DNA of 5,444 nt, from assembly GCA_002396805.1 (NCBI GenBank), contig DGYW01000054.1, forward strand, positions 1 through 5,444, read 5' to 3'. This document shows positions 1 through 4,112 of this stretch, piece by piece; the first letter of the stretch is position 1, and the number at the start of each line of letters is the position of its first letter. This stretch comes from Firmicutes bacterium UBA4996 (lineage in GTDB: Bacteria > Bacillota > Limnochordia > Darwinibacteriales > Darwinibacteriaceae). A program made the translations under genes and the position numbers. Below the pieces are notes generated by a model. The model was not told where the DNA came from and did not search any database. It saw only the letters and a list, made by a program, of their open reading frames with translations.

Positions 1-492
1 CGGACCTGGCAGTGCGGCACCATACAGCTGGACTTCCAGATGCCCCAGCGCTTTGACCTGACTTATGTCGGGCCCGATGGCGAGAAGCATCGTCCCATTA
101 TGATCCACAGAGTTATTTTCGGAAGCATAGAGCGGTTTATCGGGATTTTGATAGAGCACTTCGCCGGGAAGCTTCCGTTATGGCTGGCGCCGGTTCAAGT
201 CAAGATTCTTACTGTAACAGAGAAGTTCAACGATTATGCTTATGAATTGGAGAAGCAGTTTACGGAAGCAGGCCTGAGAGCTCAGGTGGATGGCAGGAAT
301 GAGAAGATCGGATATAAAATCAGGGAGGCCAGAAACCAGAGGGATTCCTATCTGCTGGTAATCGGAGAACGTGAAGCAGAATCGGGTACCGTTTCTGTTC
401 GTTCCAACAGGGAAGGGGAGCTCGGCGAGATGTCCGTCCGGGACTTCATTACCAGATTAAGGCAGGAGATCGACACGAAGGCTTTCCAATAA
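1..492 (+). CDS. thrS: Threonine--tRNA ligase, C-terminal part (5' end outside window)
   Basis: This cytoplasmic class II aminoacyl-tRNA synthetase charges tRNA-Thr with threonine. The frame is open from the first base, beginning RTWQCGTIQLDF, so 163 residues of a protein usually near 640 aa are visible. The stretch RPIMIHRVIFGSIERF (about residues 31-46 of the fragment) is class II motif 3. Its His36 matches the third zinc ligand of the family (E. coli His511) and Arg45 the motif 3 arginine (E. coli Arg520), by recalled alignment. Residues from about 62 to the end (APVQVKILTV..., DGRNEKIGYKIREA, SYLLVIGE) form the anticodon-binding domain, complete to TAA at 490-492. An internal ATG at 40 is not the start, because conserved sequence runs upstream of it. 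No frameshift is visible and the gene looks functional. Any threonine T-box leader would lie upstream, out of view. Confidence 0.97.
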   Translation, partial: RTWQCGTIQLDFQMPQRFDLTYVGPDGEKHRPIMIHRVIFGSIERFIGILIEHFAGKLPLWLAPVQVKILTVTEKFNDYAYELEKQFTEAGLRAQVDGRNEKIGYKIREARNQRDSYLLVIGEREAESGTVSVRSNREGELGEMSVRDFITRLRQEIDTKAFQ

Positions 493-509
493 GAAGCGCA
501 TGAATCCAC

Positions 510-549
510 AGGGACGGTTCTCTTGCCTCGAAGTAGCAGAACCCTCCCT
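510..549. repeat. Decayed REP-like hairpin downstream of thrS
   Basis: The arms AGGGACGGTTCT (510-521) and AGAACCCTCCCT (538-549) pair over 11 of 12 positions around a 16-nt loop, with one C-C mismatch at 515/544. No T-run follows, so this is a poor intrinsic terminator. From memory, CAGGGACGGTTCT inverted repeats are widespread in clostridial intergenic regions and resemble the REP-like hairpins mobilised by IS200-like (RAYT) transposases. No such transposase lies in this window. The mismatch suggests an ageing, immobile copy. Confidence 0.5.
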
Positions 550-593
550 AATACTTCTAAGGATAACTAAGTGTGACTAAGGATGACGTATGC

Positions 594-637
594 ATGGGTG
601 TTTTGCAATGAGACTATAGCCATTGCAGAACACCCAT
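594..637 (+). terminator. Probable thrS transcript-end hairpin
   Basis: ATGGGTGTTTTGCAATG (594-610) pairs with CATTGCAGAACACCCAT (621-637) over 17 bp, with a single G-U wobble and a 10-nt loop. The sequence after it, CCTTCATCTTTTA, is T-rich but interrupted, so the terminator is imperfect. It lies about 100 nt past the thrS stop on the same strand, and no other + strand gene lies between, which makes thrS the natural user. The single non-Watson-Crick pair is a G-U on the + strand and would be C-A on the minus strand, which favours + strand RNA. It could instead be a mobile repeat. Confidence 0.5.
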
Positions 638-644
638 CCTTCAT

Positions 645-726
645 CTTTTATTGATCCTCGGTTCGTTCCGCTTTTTATTGATCCCCCGGTGCGTTCTACT
701 TTTTATCGATCCCTCGGTACGGCGCT
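645..726. repeat. Three tandem copies of a 26-28 bp repeat
   Basis: Three back-to-back units begin at 645, 671 and 699. Each starts CTTTT(T)AT(T/C)GATCC and continues with a CGGT(T/G/A)CG core. Units one and two share the following GTTC, and unit three runs into GC-rich sequence. There are no unique spacers, so this is not a CRISPR array. Tandem 20-30 bp units of this kind occur at the ends of some IS elements, IS21-type included, as transposase-binding multiple terminal repeats. This could therefore be the relic end of a lost element, or binding sites for an unknown protein. No function can be assigned from the sequence. Confidence 0.6.
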
Positions 727-781
727 GCACTTATCCTCAGTGCCATACCGCCATACCGGCCCCGGCGGCAGCCAGGCGCAC

Positions 782-1240
782 CTATAGAGTTTCTCTGTTA
801 GGTAGTAATTCCCTTAAGAGTGCATGCATTTCATGGAATCGTTTTGCGCGTATCTGCATCCGCTTTCCAAGACGCACCGCAAGATTATAGGCGAAATCTT
901 TGCAAGCGTCTTTGTTGTACAACTGTATAGTGCTTAAATGCATCACATTAATACCTTGTCTTTCCAGTATGGCTGACCGCATCATATCCTTGCCTTGATC
1001 CCATGGACTGTTGTGATAGGCGAAGCTCTCATATTCCACGGCTAGTTTCGCCTGCTTGTAATACAGATCCGCAAAGCAGCGGTTTTGTCCCAGGCGTAGA
1101 CGTACTTCATTATTTAGCTTTATCTCGTGATTGAAAACAGATCCTCCAAGTCCATATCCTCCCAGATTGTGAGGTAGCGCCAAAATCATATAGGCGATGG
1201 ATTCCATAATCGTTTGAATATTACGAGATTTCAGAGCCAC
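782..1240 (-). CDS. Vsr/DUF559-like PD-(D/E)XK nuclease domain protein, probably N-terminally truncated
   Basis: This 152-aa protein has the compact nuclease core of Vsr/DUF559-type proteins. Residues 54-76 read RCFADLYY...AKLAVEYES..YH, with Asp58, Glu69 and His76 as likely active-site residues. A conserved helix follows (about 84-95, KDMMRSAILERQ), then a strand, INVMHL (97-102). The preceding segment, MESIAYMIL...HNLGGYGL (12-31), resembles the linker ahead of this domain in longer (about 250-300 aa) clostridial and actinobacterial proteins, some annotated as AbiEi-like; that comparison is from memory. An in-frame TAG directly precedes the GTG start at 1240, so the N-terminal half is missing here. 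AGGAG (1246-1250) lies 5 nt before the GTG, so translation is possible. ATG at 1207 is an alternative start. No partner toxin or methylase is adjacent. It may be a pseudogene remnant. Confidence 0.6.
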   Translation of the reverse strand: MALKSRNIQTIMESIAYMILALPHNLGGYGLGGSVFNHEIKLNNEVRLRLGQNRCFADLYYKQAKLAVEYESFAYHNSPWDQGKDMMRSAILERQGINVMHLSTIQLYNKDACKDFAYNLAVRLGKRMQIRAKRFHEMHALLRELLPNRETL

Positions 1241-1444
1241 CTAATCTCCTGAAATAGGGCCCCTCAATCTCTTATGTAGAGCCATTAAGATGATGGTGGG
1301 AGCCACTGGATATTTCGCTTAGATGAATTCATCAATGTTATACGGTAGGATGAATCAAACGAAGAACAAAGATCTATGAGCACGGATGCAAAGTCAAGGC
1401 CTTAACACACAATATCTTTAATAAGGTGTGCACAGTACTAGAAA
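1241..1444. other. Intergenic stretch, no convincing gene
   Basis: No credible gene or promoter was found between the nuclease-like gene and the presumed IS21 end. On the minus strand, 1285-1401 holds a 38-codon open stretch (GLDFASVLIDLCSSF...) bounded by stops and in a different frame from the gene at 782-1240. It could be a frameshifted remnant of that gene's missing N-terminal part, but the resemblance is too faint to rely on. The sequence is AT-leaning, unlike the GC-rich 720-780 block. Confidence 0.4.
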
Positions 1445-1446
1445 TG

Positions 1447-1558
1447 ACCCCATGCAGTAGTCGGGATTGTGGGCAGTGTGGGCAAGTCAACCCCATAGAA
1501 TTACTACAAATAGACTTGTCCAAGGCTTGGGGTAAAGCTCTTTTAAGTTTGACCCCAT
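1447..1558. repeat. Three ACCCCAT motifs, candidate IS21 multiple terminal repeats
   Basis: ACCCCAT occurs at 1447-1453, 1490-1496 and 1552-1558, all in the same direction, downstream of istB. The flanks are partly shared: TGACCCCATGC, GTCAACCCCATAG and TTTGACCCCATAG. Read on the minus strand they give (C/G)ATGGGGT followed by CA or TG, similar in style to transposase-binding repeats at IS21-family ends. The second and third copies each sit in a hairpin loop of the larger fold at 1464-1593. Confidence 0.45.
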
Positions 1559-1593
1559 AGGGCTTTTCCCCAAGCTGGCACTGTTCACAATCC
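1464..1593. other. Nested inverted repeats able to fold as a three-way junction
   Basis: An outer stem pairs 1464-1478 (GGATTGTGGGCAGTG) with 1579-1593 (CACTGTTCACAATCC) over 15 bp with two G-U pairs. Inside it, one hairpin pairs 1480-1488 with 1513-1521 (9 bp, one G-U). A second pairs 1525-1532 with 1568-1575 (8 bp, perfect) and extends through 1534-1540 with 1560-1566 (7 bp, one G-U). Only 1, 3 and 3 nt are unpaired at the junction, and both terminal loops contain ACCCCATA. All four wobbles are G-U when read on the + strand, which hints at + strand RNA. It may instead be the terminal DNA architecture of the IS21 element. No T-run follows on either strand, so it is not a typical terminator. 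Confidence 0.55.
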
Positions 1594-1613
1594 TAACCTA
1601 AGCTAAGATTACT

Positions 1614-2360
1614 TTAATCAGGAATTCTACGTTTTCTTTGGCGCATGGAAACATCTCCATCAATTGTCATGGTATACGATGAAGGGATGATTCGATCCAA
1701 AATGGAATCGGCCAAGGCACTTCCTCCCAACCTTTCATGCCATCCTTCAGGAATAAACTGTGAGCAGATTATGGTTGATGAGCAGCCACAGCGGGACTCC
1801 ATCAATTCAAGTAAATCCCTCTGCTCGGAATCAGATGTAGGAATTAGCAAAAATTCATCCAGAATCATCAGGGAATATTTTTGATACTGCCTCATGAGTT
1901 GCTGATACTTCCCCTGAATCCGTGCTGCCTCCAATTCGCTGAACAATTCTGGGAGACGGATGTATCTCGTTTTATAGCCCGACTGACAGGCGTTGACTCC
2001 AAGCGCATTGGCGATATATGTTTTACCAGAACCGGTGGCTCCTATAAGGATGACATTTAGACTCTGACGGATATATTCATTGTCAGCCAGACTTCCCAAC
2101 AGATCGCGATTGAGGTGTCTGTCTGGGAGATACTCGATATTTCCCAGAAAAGCGGACGAGTTCACAAATTTAGCATTTTTGATCAGACGCCGGATATTGT
2201 TGTTATGTCTAGAATCATATTCAGCATCGGCCAATAGTGCCAATCGTTCGTGGAACGACAGCGACTGATACTCTATCTCATTCTCGACCTGCTTTTGGTA
2301 GGCTTCCGCAAATGCAGGAAGACGCATGTTTTTTAGCTTTCTTACAGTCTCATTCTTCAT
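1614..2360 (-). CDS. istB: IS21-family ATP-binding protein IstB
   Basis: IstB is the AAA+ ATPase helper of IS21 transposition. It binds target DNA and directs and stimulates the IstA transposase. The 248-aa protein has the normal family length. After an N-terminal helical region (MKNETVRKLKNMRLPAFAEAY), the Walker A motif GATGSGKT lies near residues 107-114 and the Walker B LMILDEF near 164-170. A C-terminal arginine-bearing region follows (WHERLGG...LADSILDRIIPSSY). The ATG at 2360 is chosen because GGAGGT (2368-2373) stands 7 nt ahead of it. A longer GTG start at 2369 would overlap that site. The istA reading frame, resumed left of the inner IS, ends at TGA 2350-2352, overlapping the start of istB, so the genes were once translationally coupled. 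The inner IS now separates them and expression is doubtful. Confidence 0.93.
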   Translation of the reverse strand: MKNETVRKLKNMRLPAFAEAYQKQVENEIEYQSLSFHERLALLADAEYDSRHNNNIRRLIKNAKFVNSSAFLGNIEYLPDRHLNRDLLGSLADNEYIRQSLNVILIGATGSGKTYIANALGVNACQSGYKTRYIRLPELFSELEAARIQGKYQQLMRQYQKYSLMILDEFLLIPTSDSEQRDLLELMESRCGCSSTIICSQFIPEGWHERLGGSALADSILDRIIPSSYTMTIDGDVSMRQRKRRIPD

Positions 2361-2380
2361 GGTTTCCACCTCCGTAATAA
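2350..2380 (-). pseudogene. istA: Remnant of the istA 3' end
   Basis: Read on the minus strand from the left flank of the inner IS, an open frame gives YYGGGNHEE and then TGA at 2350-2352, overlapping the istB start by 11 nt. A short istA/istB overlap is common in IS21 elements, so this is probably the original tail of istA. It is in phase with the istA part at 4129-5444 if the IS and one copy of the 6-bp target site are removed. The fit is suggestive but short, and one frame in three would match by chance. Confidence 0.4.
2375..2380. repeat. Left target-site duplication, imperfect (TAATAA)
   Basis: TAATAA directly precedes the left inverted repeat of the IS1634-like element. The matching position on the right, 4129-4134, reads TTATAA, so five of six bases agree. 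The length fits the 5-6 bp duplications of the IS1634 family. The mismatch may be a later mutation, or may mean the flanks were not neighbours when the IS arrived. Confidence 0.45.
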
Positions 2381-2398
2381 CCTAGATTCCCGGAATTT
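2381..2398. repeat. Left terminal inverted repeat of the IS1634-like element
   Basis: CCTAGATTCCCGGAATTT matches the reverse complement of 4111-4128 at all 18 positions. Counting the flanking ATAA/TTAT, the symmetry reaches 22 bp (2377-2398 with 4111-4132), because the target TTATAA is itself palindromic. Each repeat contains the short palindrome ATTCC-C/G-GGAAT. Confidence 0.9.
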
Positions 2399-2454
2399 CT
2401 AACGATGAATTTGAAACAAAACGTTGAAATTTGAATAAATATCAGCATTTACCC

Positions 2455-2483
2455 TTGACATTTACCTCGTTACACAATATAAT
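2455..2483 (+). promoter_or_regulatory. Consensus sigma-A promoter of the IS transposase
   Basis: TTGACA (2455-2460) and TATAAT (2478-2483) are both perfect consensus boxes separated by exactly 17 bp. Transcription would begin near 2490, about 15 nt before the transposase ATG, giving a very short leader. So strong a promoter is unusual for a transposase gene and suggests that expression is held down in another way, such as the overlapping palindrome at 2464-2497. Confidence 0.85.
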
Positions 2484-2497
2484 ATATGTAACGAGGT
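2464..2497. promoter_or_regulatory. Palindrome spanning the -10 box and ribosome binding site
   Basis: ACCTCGTTACA (2464-2474) and TGTAACGAGGT (2487-2497) form a perfect 11-bp inverted repeat around a 12-nt AT-rich centre that contains the -10 box. The right arm includes the GAGGT of the transposase ribosome binding site. RNA that starts upstream of the IS would contain both arms and could bury that site. RNA from the IS promoter, starting near 2490, lacks the left arm. The palindrome could also be a repressor operator. Confidence 0.65.
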
Positions 2498-2500
2498 GAT
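2493..2500 (+). promoter_or_regulatory. Transposase ribosome binding site
   Basis: GAGGTGAT is complementary to the 16S rRNA 3' end over eight bases. It lies 4 nt before ATG 2505 and overlaps both GTG 2496 and ATG 2499, so ATG 2505 is the supported start. Confidence 0.75.
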
Positions 2501-2504
2501 GAGT

Positions 2505-4112
2505 ATGGGTATCGTCTATCAGCATAATAAAAAGACTGGAATAACCTACGCTTATGAGAATGTGCCGTACTGGGATAAGGAAAAGCAGCAGTCCCGGGCC
2601 AAGCGCACCCTTCTTGGGCGGGTAGATCCTAAGACGGGAGAAATCATTCCCACCCGTTCCTACAAACGGAAAACAGAACCGGGAGCGAAGGAACGGCCAA
2701 AGCGTGGGCCGGTGCCAATCACCAAAGTCCAACGGAGCTTTTACGGCGCCAGCTATCTGCTGGATCAAATCGGGAAGAAGGCCGGAATCCAGCAGGATCT
2801 CAAGGAGTGCTTTCCGGACCGCTACCGGCAGATCCTTTCCATCGTGTACTATCTAATCCTGGAGGAAAACAATGCCCTGAGCCGGTTCTCCCACTGGCAA
2901 CGGCTGCACATCCACCCTTACGGCAAGGATATCCCTTCCCAGAGGAGTAGCGAACTTTTCCAATCCATTGATGAGGAAAGCCGGATGGCCTTCTTCAAAA
3001 AACAGGGAAGACGCCGAATTGAAAAGGAATATTGGGCCTTTGACATTACCTCCATCTCCAGCTATTCCCAGACTCTTTGCCAGGTGAAAAAAGGCAGGAA
3101 CAAGGAATACGACCGATTGCCCCAGATCAATCTGGCCCTGCTCTTCGGAGAAGAATCCGGCCTTCCCTTCTACTATCGGAAACTGGCCGGCAACATCACC
3201 GATGTGAAGACCGTTAAGCAGCTCATGGCAGAGTTTGATGTGATGGGCTACAAGAAGGTCAATGTCATCCTAGACCGGGGTTTTTACAGCAGCGGTAATA
3301 TCAACCAGCTCTACAAGAACCACCAGAAGTTCATTATCGGAGTCAGGCTGGGCCTGAACTATGTGAAGGAAATCCTTGAAAAAGAGCGGGAATCCCTTCC
3401 CCTTTGGTCCAATCTGAAGACCCAGTTTGGGACCTACGGCCTTTGCCGCCCCATGGAATGGAACTACGAACAGGAGCGGCCATACAAAGGGGATGTGCTT
3501 ACAGGGACGAGGAGAGCCTACCTGCACCTGTTCTACAATCCGGAGAAGGCCGCTCGAGATCAGGTGGAGATGAATGACTACCTGACCAGCCTACATAACG
3601 ATCTCACGGAAGGAACCCGAAAAGAGTATCGCCGCAAGGATTACGACAAATACTTTCACATCAGCTCCACACCGAAGCGAGGCCTGAAAATCGTCCCGAA
3701 GGAAGAGGCAATGCGAGAGGCCGCCAGGAATTATGGTTACTTCGCCTTGCTGTCTAATGAGGTCAACGATCCCTTTGAGGCCCTGTCCCTCTACCGGAGC
3801 AAGGACATCGTTGAAAAGGGTTTCGGCAACCTAAAAGATCGGCTGAACTTCAGAAGGATGGAAGTTTCCTCCGAACTTTCCTTGAACGGCAAGCTTTTCG
3901 TTGAATTTGTAGCCCTTATCTATCTTTCCTACGTGAAAAAGAAAATGCAGGAGGCCAGTCTGTTTGATAAATGGACGCTGCAGGGGTTGCTGGACGAATT
4001 GGATACCATTGAGCTATTGGAGTCCCCTGAGCACGGCAGGCTGCTTGGTGAGGTGACTAAAAAGCAGGAGCAGCTCTATCTGTCATTGGGTGTGGATCCT
4101 CCCTCGTTATAA
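2505..4112 (+). CDS. IS1634-like DDE transposase
   Basis: This is the single protein of the nested IS, a 535-aa DDE (RNase H-fold) transposase of the IS4/IS1634 superfamily that cuts and joins the element's ends. From ATG 2505, the first catalytic aspartate is Asp180 in FDITSISSYS and the second Asp257 in VILDRGFYS. The glutamate is Glu437 in the signature YRSKDIVEKGFGNLK, which fits Y-x2-K-x3-E-x6-K with lysine in place of the usual arginine. A long insertion between the second aspartate and the glutamate matches the family. The N-terminus (MGIVYQHNKKTGITYAYE) is typical of clostridial members. In-frame GTG 2496 and ATG 2499 are rejected because they lie in the ribosome binding site. The stop TAA (4110-4112) overlaps the right inverted repeat and also the convergent end of istA. 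No frameshift or lost catalytic residue is visible. Confidence 0.95.
   Translation: MGIVYQHNKKTGITYAYENVPYWDKEKQQSRAKRTLLGRVDPKTGEIIPTRSYKRKTEPGAKERPKRGPVPITKVQRSFYGASYLLDQIGKKAGIQQDLKECFPDRYRQILSIVYYLILEENNALSRFSHWQRLHIHPYGKDIPSQRSSELFQSIDEESRMAFFKKQGRRRIEKEYWAFDITSISSYSQTLCQVKKGRNKEYDRLPQINLALLFGEESGLPFYYRKLAGNITDVKTVKQLMAEFDVMGYKKVNVILDRGFYSSGNINQLYKNHQKFIIGVRLGLNYVKEILEKERESLPLWSNLKTQFGTYGLCRPMEWNYEQERPYKGDVLTGTRRAYLHLFYNPEKAARDQVEMNDYLTSLHNDLTEGTRKEYRRKDYDKYFHISSTPKRGLKIVPKEEAMREAARNYGYFALLSNEVNDPFEALSLYRSKDIVEKGFGNLKDRLNFRRMEVSSELSLNGKLFVEFVALIYLSYVKKKMQEASLFDKWTLQGLLDELDTIELLESPEHGRLLGEVTKKQEQLYLSLGVDPPSL

Noticed and set aside
645..726. Possible short CRISPR array
   Set aside because: The units abut with no unique spacers between them, and no cas gene is present.
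651..890. 79-codon + strand open frame across the tandem repeats
   Set aside because: It runs through non-coding repeats and antisense to the nuclease-like gene. It has no family resemblance or good ribosome binding site.
1464..1593. Possible integron attC site or intrinsic terminator
   Set aside because: The boundary sequences do not match the attC RYYYAAC/GTTRRRY boxes. No T-run follows the stem on either strand, and no integrase or cassette gene is nearby.
1645..2268. Two + strand frames within istB
   Set aside because: They are antisense to the Walker and C-terminal regions of IstB.
2361..2369. GTG at 2369 as the istB start
   Set aside because: This codon overlaps the GGAGGT ribosome binding site (2368-2373), which is ideally spaced for ATG 2360.
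2442..2768. 108-codon minus strand open frame over the IS promoter and transposase start
   Set aside because: It lies antisense to the promoter and N-terminus of the clear transposase gene. It is a shadow frame.
3270..3527. 85-codon minus strand frame inside the transposase
   Set aside because: It is antisense to conserved DDE transposase sequence, with no recognisable domain.
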